The translations under genes were made by a program, and so were the position numbers. The notes under the pieces were generated by a model. That model was given only the letters and a program-made list of their open reading frames with translations, was not told the origin of the DNA and searched no databases. This document shows positions 5,178 through 12,273 of a DNA stretch of 14,852 nt, in pieces. The stretch covers positions 1 through 14,852 of the forward strand of contig JAHWJJ010000046.1 in the NCBI GenBank assembly GCA_019348475.1, read 5' to 3'. The stretch's first letter is position 1. Every line of letters starts with the position of its first letter. Origin of the DNA: Gemmatimonadota bacterium. GTDB taxonomy: Bacteria; Gemmatimonadota; Gemmatimonadetes; Longimicrobiales; Longimicrobiaceae.

Positions 5178-7625
5178 ATGCGATCGACTCCGCGTTCGAC
5201 GGCGCTGGCGGCGCTGTGGCTTGCCACCTTTTGCGCCATTCCGCTCCCCGCGCAAGCGCCGCTTCCCTCCATCGCCGAAAAGACGCGCGCGATGGAGAAG
5301 CGGGACGGGCTGCTCCCCGTGTACTGGGAGGCGGCCACGGGCAAGCTGTGGATGGAGATCCCCCGCACAGGGCAGGAGCTGATCTACGTCGTCTCCCTTC
5401 CCGCGGGGCTGGGGTCCAACGACGTGGGCTTGGACCGCGGGCAGCTGGGCGGCGAGCGGCTGGTGCGCTTCGATCGCGTGGGGCCGCGCGTGCTGATGGT
5501 GCAGCCCAACCAGGGGTACCGCGCGTCGGCGGAGAACCCGGCGGAGCGGCGGGCGGTGGAAGAGTCGTTCGCGCAGTCCGTGCTCTGGGGCTTCGAGGTC
5601 AAGGCGGAGCAGGACGGCCGGGTGCTGGTGGATGCGACCGACTTCGTGCTGCGCGACGCCCACGGCGTGATCCCCGCGCTCAGGCGCACCCGCCAGGGCG
5701 ACTACCGGCTGGATGCCTCGCGCAGTGCCCTGTATCTGCAGAACACGAAGGCGTTTCCGCGCAACACCGAGATCGAGGCCACGCTCACCTTCACCGGCGA
5801 CAACCCCGGCGGCTGGGTGCGCAGCGTGGCGCCCACCCCCGAGGCCGTCACCGTCCGCCAGCGGCACTCGTTCGTCGCGCTGCCGCCGCCGGGGTACCAG
5901 CCGCGCCGCAGCGACCCGCGCGCGGGGTACTTCGGCATCTCGTACGTCGACTTCTCGGCGCCGATCGGCGAGGAGGTGGTGCAGCGCTTCATCAGCCGGC
6001 ACCGGCTGCAGAAGCGGGACCCGGGCGCGGCGGTCAGCGAGGCGGTGGAGCCGATCGTCTACTACGTGGACGCCGGCGCGCCGGAGCCGATCCGCGGGGC
6101 GCTGCTGGACGGGGCGCGGTGGTGGAACCAGGCGTTCGAGGCGGCGGGGTACCGCGACGCCTTCCGGGTGGAGGTGATGCCCGACAGCGTGGATCCCATG
6201 GACGCGCGCTTCAACGTGATCCAGTGGGTGCACCGCTCCACGCGCGGATGGAGCTACGGGTCCAGCGTAACCGACCCGCGCACGGGCGAGATCATCAAGG
6301 GGCACGTGTCGCTGGGCAGCCTGCGCGTGCGCCAGGACTACCTCCTGGCCGAAGGGCTGCTGGCCCCGTACGAGACGGGGACGGAGGTGCCGCCGGAGAT
6401 GGAGCGGATGGCGCTGGCCCGCATCCGCCAGCTCTCCGCGCACGAGGTGGGGCACACCCTGGGGCTGGCACACAACTACGTCAGCAGCGCGCAGGACCGC
6501 GCCTCGGTCATGGACTATCCGCACCCCCTGGCCCGCCTGCGCGAGGACGGCACCATCGACCTGTCCGATGCGTACACGGCAGAGATCGGGGCCTGGGACA
6601 GGCTGGCCATCACCTGGGGCTACCAGGACTTTCCCGCGGGCGTGGACGAGCGCGCGGCGCTGGAGCGCATGCTGGCGGAGGCGCGCGCGCGGGGGATCAC
6701 CTTTCTGACGGACCAGGACGCGCGCTCGCCGGGAAGCGTGCACCCGCAGGCGCACCTGTGGGACAACGGGATGGATGCGGCCGAGGAGCTGCGGCGCGTG
6801 CTCCGCGTCCGGCGCGCCGCGCTGGAGCGCTTCGGCGAGCGGGCCATCCGCGCGGGGCGCCCCATGGCGACGCTGGAGGAGGTGCTGGTGCCGCTGTACC
6901 TGCACCACCGCTACCAGACCGAGGCGGCGGCCAAGGTGCTGGGCGGCCAGGAGTACACCTACGCCCTGCGCGGCGACGAACAGGTGCCGCTGCGCCCGGT
7001 CTCCGGCGACCGCCAGCGCGCCGCGTTCGAGGCGCTGATGATGACGCTGGACCCGGCGGAGCTGGCCATGCCCCGCTCCATCCTGGGGCTGATCCCGCCG
7101 CGCCCCTTCACCTACGGCTCGCACCGGGAGCTGTTCGGGCGCTACACGGGGGTCGCCTTCGACGCGGTGGCGCCGGCGGTCTCCGCCGCGGACCTGACGA
7201 TCGGGCTAATCCTGAACCCGGAGCGCGCGGCGCGGCTGGTGGAGCAAAACGCGATCGACCGCTCCCTCCCCGGGCTGGAGTGGACGCTGGACCGGCTGAT
7301 GGCGGCCACCTTTCGCCGTGACCCGGCCGATCCGTACCTGGCGGAGATCGACCGCGGCATCGAGTACGCCGTCGTCCGCCGCTTGATCACGCTGGCCGCC
7401 GACGCGCCCATGCCGCAGGTGCGGGCGCTGGCGCAGGAGCACCTGATGCGGGTCCGCGCGCGCTTTCCGGAAGGCGCCGTGCCCTCCACCCCCGCCGCCG
7501 CGCACCGCGCGCTGCTGGCAGGCGAGATCACGCGCTTCCTGGAGCGCCCCTGGTCCCCCGACCCGCGCTCGCCGCTCCCCGACCTTCCCCCAGGCCAGCC
7601 GATCGGCGACGAGGCGCCGTGGTGA
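5178..7625 (+). CDS. Secreted zinc metallopeptidase, DUF5117/DUF4953 type
   Basis: This exported endopeptidase probably acts in the periplasm or outside the cell; its substrates are unknown. The 815-residue product begins with a signal peptide (MRSTPRS then a hydrophobic run, likely cut after AQA at about 27). A short region at about 31-70 (DGLLPVYWE..GKLWMEI) and the segment to about 275 (GSNDVGLDRGQLG, VLMVQPNQGYRA, FPRNTEIEATLTF) fit the DUF5118/DUF5117 parts. The catalytic part has the extended metzincin motif HEVGHTLGLAH at 422-432, with zinc ligands His422, His426 and His432 and catalytic Glu423, then the Met-turn VMDYP (Met445). The C-terminal 350 residues fit the DUF4953 region. The active site is intact. 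I prefer ATG 5178 over upstream ATG 5103 because it puts the signal peptide at the N-terminus. It has its own promoter and terminator, so it is probably not part of the sigma operon. Confidence 0.92.
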   Translation: MRSTPRSTALAALWLATFCAIPLPAQAPLPSIAEKTRAMEKRDGLLPVYWEAATGKLWMEIPRTGQELIYVVSLPAGLGSNDVGLDRGQLGGERLVRFDRVGPRVLMVQPNQGYRASAENPAERRAVEESFAQSVLWGFEVKAEQDGRVLVDATDFVLRDAHGVIPALRRTRQGDYRLDASRSALYLQNTKAFPRNTEIEATLTFTGDNPGGWVRSVAPTPEAVTVRQRHSFVALPPPGYQPRRSDPRAGYFGISYVDFSAPIGEEVVQRFISRHRLQKRDPGAAVSEAVEPIVYYVDAGAPEPIRGALLDGARWWNQAFEAAGYRDAFRVEVMPDSVDPMDARFNVIQWVHRSTRGWSYGSSVTDPRTGEIIKGHVSLGSLRVRQDYLLAEGLLAPYETGTEVPPEMERMALARIRQLSAHEVGHTLGLAHNYVSSAQDRASVMDYPHPLARLREDGTIDLSDAYTAEIGAWDRLAITWGYQDFPAGVDERAALERMLAEARARGITFLTDQDARSPGSVHPQAHLWDNGMDAAEELRRVLRVRRAALERFGERAIRAGRPMATLEEVLVPLYLHHRYQTEAAAKVLGGQEYTYALRGDEQVPLRPVSGDRQRAAFEALMMTLDPAELAMPRSILGLIPPRPFTYGSHRELFGRYTGVAFDAVAPAVSAADLTIGLILNPERAARLVEQNAIDRSLPGLEWTLDRLMAATFRRDPADPYLAEIDRGIEYAVVRRLITLAADAPMPQVRALAQEHLMRVRARFPEGAVPSTPAAAHRALLAGEITRFLERPWSPDPRSPLPDLPPGQPIGDEAPW

Positions 7626-7728
7626 CGGGACGCTCCCCCACGCGGTCGGCGTCAGGCGCATCGCAACGTTGATCGGCGCAGGCTACCCCGGAAGAGCGGC
7701 ACCCGGAGATCGGCGTGTGATCGCCTGA

Positions 7729-7760
7729 GAAACGGCTCCAGCGGTTGCTGGAGCCGTTTC
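7729..7760 (+). terminator. Strong hairpin terminator after the metallopeptidase gene
   Basis: A perfect 14-bp stem (arms 7729-7742 and 7747-7760, loop GGTT) lies about 100 bp after the stop codon. The descending arm ends in GTTTC and is followed by GGTTTCC, a weak T-rich tail. It is the most stable simple hairpin in the window and separates the metallopeptidase from the next transcript. Confidence 0.8.
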
Positions 7761-7863
7761 GGTTTCCAGATTACCCGCGCGTGTGCATGATCGTCAGCCG
7801 AAAGCGTTTTTAGCTCCAGGCACATCCTTCCGCCCCGCAGAGATCCTCGACCCACATCCGCGG

Positions 7864-8622
7864 ATGAAGATTCCACCCGTTCTGTTGCTCGCGTTGCTCC
7901 TGCTCCCCGCCGCCGGGTCCGCGCAGGCGGTGCAGGGGCGGCTGATCGGTCGTGAGACGCAGGCGCCGGTGCGCGGCGGGACGGTGCACCTGATGTCGCC
8001 GGACTCGCAGGTGGTGGCGCAGGCGCGCACGGACTCGGCGGGCGGCTTTGCGCTGCAGGCGCCGCGGCCGGGGAGCTACTGGCTGCTGGGGAGCGCCCCG
8101 GGATACGAAACGTCGGAGACGGACCTGTTCGCGGTGGGCGCGGAAGGAACGCGCGTCGGCTTCGTCATCGGGCGGGCGGCGGTGGTGCTGGACACGGTGA
8201 CCGCCAGGAGCGCCGCCGGCCCGGCGGACCGCCTGTGGTACGGCGGATTTCACCAGCGCATGGCGGAGAACAACGGCGGCCGGTTCATCACCGCGGAGCA
8301 GATCGAGCGGCAGCGCTTCGTGCAGATGGCGGACGTGCTCCGGTCCATCCCCAGCCTGGAGGTGCTGGTGGGCGCCGCGGCCGACTACGGGGACACGCGC
8401 ACGCTGCGGGTGCGGCTGCGGCACCCTCTCTCGGTCCGCGGGCAGTGCTGGAGCAACATCTACCTGAACGGCATGCGCGTGGAGGGGGAATCCATCCAGA
8501 ACATCAACCCCGCCGAGCTGGAGGGGATCGAGGTCTACACCACCGCCGCCATCCCCGCCCAGTTCAGCTCCTCCATGGGCTCCGCCTGCGGCGTTATCGT
8601 CATCTGGACCCGGGCGCGCTGA
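7864..8622 (+). CDS. Exported plug-domain protein without a beta-barrel
   Basis: The role is unknown. The 252-residue product has a signal peptide (MKIPPVLLLALLLLPAAGSA, likely cut at about 20). A carboxypeptidase-regulatory-like beta-sandwich follows at about 22-100 (GRLIGRETQAPVRGGTVHL, TDSAGGFALQAPRPGSYWL). Then comes a TonB-receptor plug-like region at about 138-250 (RFITAEQIERQRFVQMADVL, RSIPSLEV, CWSNIYLNGMRV, INPAELEGIEVYT, CGVIVIWTR). A full receptor would continue into a barrel of 500 or more residues, but the gene stops right after the plug. The next gene has its own start and signal peptide, so this is not a simple frameshift. Two cysteines (195 and 242) could form a disulfide. I chose ATG 7864 over 7783 because it puts the signal peptide first. 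The downstream gene is 37 bp away and probably co-transcribed. Confidence 0.78.
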   Translation: MKIPPVLLLALLLLPAAGSAQAVQGRLIGRETQAPVRGGTVHLMSPDSQVVAQARTDSAGGFALQAPRPGSYWLLGSAPGYETSETDLFAVGAEGTRVGFVIGRAAVVLDTVTARSAAGPADRLWYGGFHQRMAENNGGRFITAEQIERQRFVQMADVLRSIPSLEVLVGAAADYGDTRTLRVRLRHPLSVRGQCWSNIYLNGMRVEGESIQNINPAELEGIEVYTTAAIPAQFSSSMGSACGVIVIWTRAR

Positions 8623-8659
8623 TCTCCTGCCCGGCTCGCTCATCTCGCGTGGACCAGCC

Positions 8660-9628
8660 ATGAAGATCCGGGCCGTTCTCGCGCTGCTCCTGCTGCTGGG
8701 CTGGGGCGCCCCCGCGGACGCGCAGCAACCGCGCGATTGCGCACCGATGGAGGCGTACGGCGCGCTGCCGCTGAGCTGCGCGGACCTCCGTCCACAGGTG
8801 GATTCGGCGGGGAGGGCGTTCGTGCAGCGGTTGCTGCTGCGCCAGGCGGGGCGCTGGTACGGATTTCAGGGGAGCTTTCAACTCGGGTTCGTGGTGGATA
8901 CGGCGGGCCGGATCGTCCGCCCCACGCTCCGGGTGCTGGACGCGGATACCAGCACGTTTGCACAGCGCTACCCCCGCGTGATCGGTTCGGAGATCCGGTA
9001 CCTGCCGGCAATGCGCGCCGGAGTTCCCGTCCCGGTGGAATTCGAGCAGCGGTTCGAATACCGCCACCCCGGCGACCGGGGCGGTGACGTCTCCGTTCCT
9101 CCCCTGGCCGTCCATGTGCGCGAGACGGAGGAACCGAGAGGCAGTACGATCCGGGTGGAGTGGGTGCCCGTCGCCGCGGCGCCCCTGCCGGGGTTCAACG
9201 CAGACAGCAGCCGCGCCCGGCAGCTGGAGGCGGTCTCGGTCGTGGTTGGGAACGCGGCGTGGGACTCGCTGGCGTTCGCGTGCGTGGCGCTGCTGGACGG
9301 TGGTGGTGCCGTCCGTCTTGCGCCCCCCGAATTGGAGCGGTTGCGGCGTGTTCGCCAGCGTATCGCCGCTCCGGGCGAGTGTCCGGAAACCTACAACAGT
9401 GGCTGGGCCGTCTTCAACGCGGATGGAAGTCCGCGGGTGCGGCCTGCGGGCGCGGGTCCCGACCCGTACGGGGTCGCGGTGACCCACGTGGTGCCCTGGA
9501 CGGATGATTGGGTGGTGGTTGGGCTCAGAGTGCGCAGATCGGGAGGGACCGAGGTGCTGAGGTGCGAGCTGCACCGACACGGCGACTGGAACGTCCGGTG
9601 CCAGACGACCGCGAAGTGGATTTTCTGA
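8660..9628 (+). CDS. Exported protein with a TonB C-terminal-like region
   Basis: The function is unknown. The 322-residue product has a clear signal peptide (MKIRAVLALLLLLGWGAPADA, cut at about 21). Residues about 70-134 resemble the TonB C-terminal domain: GSFQLGFVVDTAGRIVRPTL, then RYLPAMRAGVPVPVEFEQRF, matching its 'G.v.v.f.vd..G.i' and 'f.Pa...G.pv' patterns. There is no proline-rich spacer and no membrane anchor other than the signal peptide, so it cannot act as a normal TonB. The C-terminal half (about 145-322) is not a family I recognise; it holds two Cys pairs and ends in RCQTTAKWIF. It lies 37 bp after the plug-only gene on the same strand, with a similar MKI signal start, and converges on the NRAMP-like gene. 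The region assignment is by eye and moderately sure. Confidence 0.72.
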   Translation: MKIRAVLALLLLLGWGAPADAQQPRDCAPMEAYGALPLSCADLRPQVDSAGRAFVQRLLLRQAGRWYGFQGSFQLGFVVDTAGRIVRPTLRVLDADTSTFAQRYPRVIGSEIRYLPAMRAGVPVPVEFEQRFEYRHPGDRGGDVSVPPLAVHVRETEEPRGSTIRVEWVPVAAAPLPGFNADSSRARQLEAVSVVVGNAAWDSLAFACVALLDGGGAVRLAPPELERLRRVRQRIAAPGECPETYNSGWAVFNADGSPRVRPAGAGPDPYGVAVTHVVPWTDDWVVVGLRVRRSGGTEVLRCELHRHGDWNVRCQTTAKWIF

Positions 9629-9654
9629 GCCGTTGCTCGCGCTGAATGGATCTG

Positions 9655-10977
9655 CTATCCCGGCTGCGCGCCCGGTGCGCCCAGGGCACCCCGCCGCGCC
9701 CGCCGCACCCAGAGGAACAGCGGCACCAGCAGAAGCGCCGCGATGACGGCCGCGGTGCCCAGGATCTGCCCCTCGGTGGTCGTACGGCCCAGCGCCGTCG
9801 CTGCGGCGCGGAGGACGCCGGAGACGCCCAGCACCAGCGTGACGGCCACCACGGCCGCGGTGACGGCGTTCGTGGCGGGGCGGTTGATCCCCGCGTCGCC
9901 CATCAGCGCGCGGTCGTTTACGATCACCAGCAGGAACACCGCGGCGAACGGAAGCAGCACCCCGTTGAGCGCCTGCGCCAGAATGATGGCCGGGATCGGC
10001 CGCACCCCCGCCACCCCGAATCCCACCCCCACCGCCAGCACCCCCATCCACACGGCCCGGTAGCGCCAGCTCCCCGGCTCCCAGCGGCCGGTGCCCTCAC
10101 CGAACAGGCCGCGCGCCGTGACCGCGGCCGCCAGCGGCGCCGTCATCGCGGACGAGAAGCCCGCGGCGAACAGCCCCCACGCGAACAGCGGCCCCGCGAA
10201 CCCGCCCAGCCGCGCGGAAAGCGTGGCGGACATGGCTTCGTAGCTGAACGCGCCCCCCACGTTGGCGCCGGCGACCAGGATCCCCATCGAGATCACGCCG
10301 CCCAGAAGCACGGCCACGGTGAGCCCGAAGCGGATGTCGCGCAGGTTCTGCCCGCGCGCGATCCCCGATCCCAGGAACAGGTTGTACGGCACCACGGTGG
10401 TGCCCACCAGCCCCAGCAGCAGCAGGCCTGAGCCCGCCGGCACGGAGGGAACCAGGGTGCCGCGCAGCACCTCGCCCGCGGGGGGGCGCAGCAGAAACGC
10501 GGTGACCAGAAAGGCGATCCCCATGAACGCCACCGTGGCCGCCAGCACGCTGGTCACCACGCGCGGCGTTCCGATCCACAGCACCACCGCCGCCACGGCC
10601 CCGATCAGCAGCGTCGCGACCCGGGCGTCCACGCCGGCGCCCAGCGTGGCCCCCGCGGAGGCGCCCAGCACGTTCCCCGCTTCGTACGCGGCGTTCCCCA
10701 GCACGACCGCGCCGAGGACCAGCATCAGCACCAGCAGCCCGGTGGCGCCGCCGCGAAAGCGGTCGCGGATCGCCTCCGCCAGGTTGCGCCCCGAGACGAT
10801 GGTCACGCGCGCGCTGGCCTCCTGCAGCACCAGCGTGGCGACGGTGGAGAAGGTGAGCGCCCACAGCAGCGCGTACCCGAACCCCGCGCCGGCCGACGCG
10901 CTGGTCGTCACCGTGCCCGGTCCGATGAACGCGGCGGGGATCACGGCCCAGAACAGGATCTGCAGGATGCGCTTCAT
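9655..10977 (-). CDS. NRAMP/SLC11-family transporter lacking the metal-site motifs
   Basis: This is an inner-membrane protein of the NRAMP fold with about eleven helices in 440 residues. Family features are clear: FIGPGTVTTSASAGAGFGYA then LLW in helix 1 (17-39), ARVTIVSGRNLAEAIRD (56-72), AGFSSAMTAPLAA (272-284) and the VLLPFAAVFLLVIVNDRALMG region (340-360). However, the helix-1 DPGN metal motif reads GPGT (19-22), and the helix-6 MPH motif reads VPY (196-198). The coordinating Asp, Asn and Met of MntH-type carriers are therefore missing. It is thus unlikely to be an ordinary Mn/Fe importer, and the substrate is open. I chose ATG 10977 because the upstream extension is non-conserved and arginine-rich. 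There is no Shine-Dalgarno site. It ends 26 bp from the convergent gene. Confidence 0.87.
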   Translation of the reverse strand: MKRILQILFWAVIPAAFIGPGTVTTSASAGAGFGYALLWALTFSTVATLVLQEASARVTIVSGRNLAEAIRDRFRGGATGLLVLMLVLGAVVLGNAAYEAGNVLGASAGATLGAGVDARVATLLIGAVAAVVLWIGTPRVVTSVLAATVAFMGIAFLVTAFLLRPPAGEVLRGTLVPSVPAGSGLLLLGLVGTTVVPYNLFLGSGIARGQNLRDIRFGLTVAVLLGGVISMGILVAGANVGGAFSYEAMSATLSARLGGFAGPLFAWGLFAAGFSSAMTAPLAAAVTARGLFGEGTGRWEPGSWRYRAVWMGVLAVGVGFGVAGVRPIPAIILAQALNGVLLPFAAVFLLVIVNDRALMGDAGINRPATNAVTAAVVAVTLVLGVSGVLRAAATALGRTTTEGQILGTAAVIAALLLVPLFLWVRRARRGALGAPGAQPG

Positions 10978-11158
10978 GCGGCGGCGCGCTGGTGGGGACC
11001 GGGGGCGGACGTGGCGACATGATATGCGTCCGGCCCGGCACGCCGCCAGCATGCTCGCCGGGTCCGCCCGGGTCAGCGATGGCTGCGCGTCTGGTTGCAC
11101 GACGATCCCGGCCCCAGACAGGAAGGGGGCCCGGACGACTCCCGCTGATGCGGGGCAG

Positions 11159-11187
11159 GTGACGCACCGCGCACCCACGTTTATATT
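11159..11187 (+). promoter_or_regulatory. Candidate promoter of the toxin-antitoxin operon
   Basis: GTGACG (11159-11164) and TATATT (11182-11187) are 17 bp apart and match the -35 and -10 consensus at four and five of six positions. The -10 box sits in the most A/T-rich stretch of the window (TTTATATTTGAATAAA). The leader would be about 85 bases. Only a weak palindrome (CGTTTCGCGCACGAACG, about 11240-11256) lies between promoter and gene; it could be an operator, but the symmetry is poor. Confidence 0.4.
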
Positions 11188-11267
11188 TGAATAAAGCTGG
11201 ACGGACAGGCGAGTACCGAGGTTTGATATCGAGCACGCCCGTTTCGCGCACGAACGTCATCGCACAT

Positions 11268-11272
11268 GGAGG
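11268..11272 (+). promoter_or_regulatory. Shine-Dalgarno site fixing the antitoxin start
   Basis: GGAGG lies seven bases before GTG at 11280, in frame with the antitoxin. This supports the short 62-residue product over the longer frame that opens at 11187. Confidence 0.75.
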
Positions 11273-11279
11273 AAGCTTC

Positions 11280-11468
11280 GTGTCACACGTCCAGATCACC
11301 GCCGATCTACGGGGCGCCCCCGTCGACCTTCGCGACCTTCTCGAAGGTCTGGCAGCCGACGGGATTACAGCGACACTGCCCACGGTCGGGCCCGACGACC
11401 CACTCCCGGATCCGCTGGTCGTCCGCACCTCGTTGAGCGCGGCGATCATCGAAGAGCGTAACGAGTAG
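11280..11468 (+). CDS. Putative antitoxin of a VapBC-like pair
   Basis: The 62-residue product (GTG start, good GGAGG site) lies directly upstream of a PIN-domain gene and overlaps it by one base (TAGTG). By position, size and coupling it should be the antitoxin that binds and blocks the toxin and may repress the operon. It begins VSHVQITADLRGAPVDLRDL and ends SLSAAIIEERNE, and is acidic with a Pro/Asp-rich middle (GPDDPLPDPL). I see none of the usual antitoxin DNA-binding folds (AbrB, ribbon-helix-helix, Phd or helix-turn-helix). The C-terminal acidic helix could be the toxin-binding part. The antitoxin role is inferred from context alone; no residue motif proves it. Confidence 0.65.
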   Translation: MSHVQITADLRGAPVDLRDLLEGLAADGITATLPTVGPDDPLPDPLVVRTSLSAAIIEERNE

Positions 11469-11983
11469 TGGACTTCTACTACTTCGATACGAGCGTGCTG
11501 GCCAAGGCCTACATCTGGGAAGTTGGAACCGAAGACGTTCGCAAGGTGCTCGGTCAACTTCGGGCGGCTCCAGCGCGTGCACGGATCATCACCTCACGGG
11601 TGGCGTTCGCCGAGGCCATGTCCGCGGTTTCGCGGCGCGAGTACGCTGGCGAGCTGACGCCAAGAGAGGCCACCGAAATCGCTACACGCCTGCAGGGAGA
11701 CTTCGCCGGCCCCGTACTCCCCTATGTAGTTATTGATGCAGGATCCGCCATTGTGCATCACGCCGCGGACCTTGCACGGCAGCACCGGTTGCGGGCGCTG
11801 GACGCCATCCACCTTGCAACGGGTCTGGCCGCGCGCTTCAATACGCGCGGCGGGATCGGGTTTCATTTTGGCTCGGCCGATCAGCGGCTGAACCGGGCTG
11901 CAGTCAGTGAAGGGCTCGCCATCTTCAATCCACAGAGTCCGCTTCCGTCAGGCATCCTCACGCGTGTGGCCCCGCCTGCTTGA
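11468..11983 (+). CDS. PIN-domain ribonuclease toxin, VapC-like
   Basis: This is probably the toxin of a type II pair: a Mg-dependent endoribonuclease that slows growth by cutting RNA, often tRNA or rRNA. The 171-residue product has all the acidic PIN residues in order: Asp7 in YFDTSVLAK, Glu49 in RVAFAEAMSAVSR, Asp112 in LRALDAIHLATG, and Asp138 in FGSADQRLNRAA. The active site looks intact and the toxin probably works. The length is at the long end for VapC, with about 20 extra residues at the C-terminus after GLAIFNP. It starts at GTG in the TAGTG overlap with the antitoxin, so translation is coupled. The pair looks less G+C-rich than its neighbours, consistent with horizontal gain. The RNA target cannot be predicted. 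Confidence 0.9.
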   Translation: MDFYYFDTSVLAKAYIWEVGTEDVRKVLGQLRAAPARARIITSRVAFAEAMSAVSRREYAGELTPREATEIATRLQGDFAGPVLPYVVIDAGSAIVHHAADLARQHRLRALDAIHLATGLAARFNTRGGIGFHFGSADQRLNRAAVSEGLAIFNPQSPLPSGILTRVAPPA

Positions 11984-12273
11984 TCGCATCGGGGACGAAG
12001 ATAGACGCACGGCCTCTACGCCACGGCCTTCACGCTCGACTCCTAGTCGGCACCGGCGGGTCACAGGTGGCGGGCTTCGGCAAGAGCGACGGCGTGGTCC
12101 CCGGCAGTTCGCCGCGGCTGGCGACGTAGCCGATGAGCACATCTACCCCAAGGCGTACCGCAACGTCGACAGGCGTGACGGCGCCCCATCGCACACAGGT
12201 GAGATGCGCAGCGAGGAGAGGCGCAAGGCGGCGCGCATGATCTTCCGTGACGTGATGAGCGTGACGCCCCGCC
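11984..12273. other. 290-bp stretch with no supported gene
   Basis: Between the toxin stop and the propeller lipoprotein start I find no recognisable gene, RNA or strong hairpin. A plus-strand frame crosses it (ending at 12284 with an Arg/Glu-rich tail near SEERRKAARMIF), and a minus-strand frame is open too, but neither has a ribosome-binding site or family resemblance. It may be leader sequence plus a decayed remnant next to the toxin-antitoxin pair. Confidence 0.4.

Larger units (their letters stand above)
10978..11279. other. Divergent intergenic gap before the toxin-antitoxin pair
   Basis: The gap holds no gene I can support. Next to the NRAMP-like start it is GC-rich. From about 11170 it turns A/T-rich and contains the candidate promoter and leader of the antitoxin gene. 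An open frame from TTG at 11187 runs into the antitoxin, but its first 31 codons have no ribosome-binding site and no recognisable content. Confidence 0.5.

Noticed and set aside
4026..7124. A minus-strand open frame of more than 1000 codons
   Set aside because: It runs antisense through the anti-sigma and metallopeptidase genes, is dominated by Arg, His, Gly and Gln, and shows no family motif. Long antisense frames are expected in DNA this rich in G+C.
7864..8660. Plug-only gene as a frameshifted full TonB receptor
   Set aside because: No barrel-like sequence follows in any frame; the next gene begins 37 bp later with its own signal peptide and unrelated content.
11187..11279. TTG at 11187 as the antitoxin start
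   Set aside because: It overlaps the likely -10 box and has no ribosome-binding site, whereas GTG 11280 has GGAGG at seven bases.
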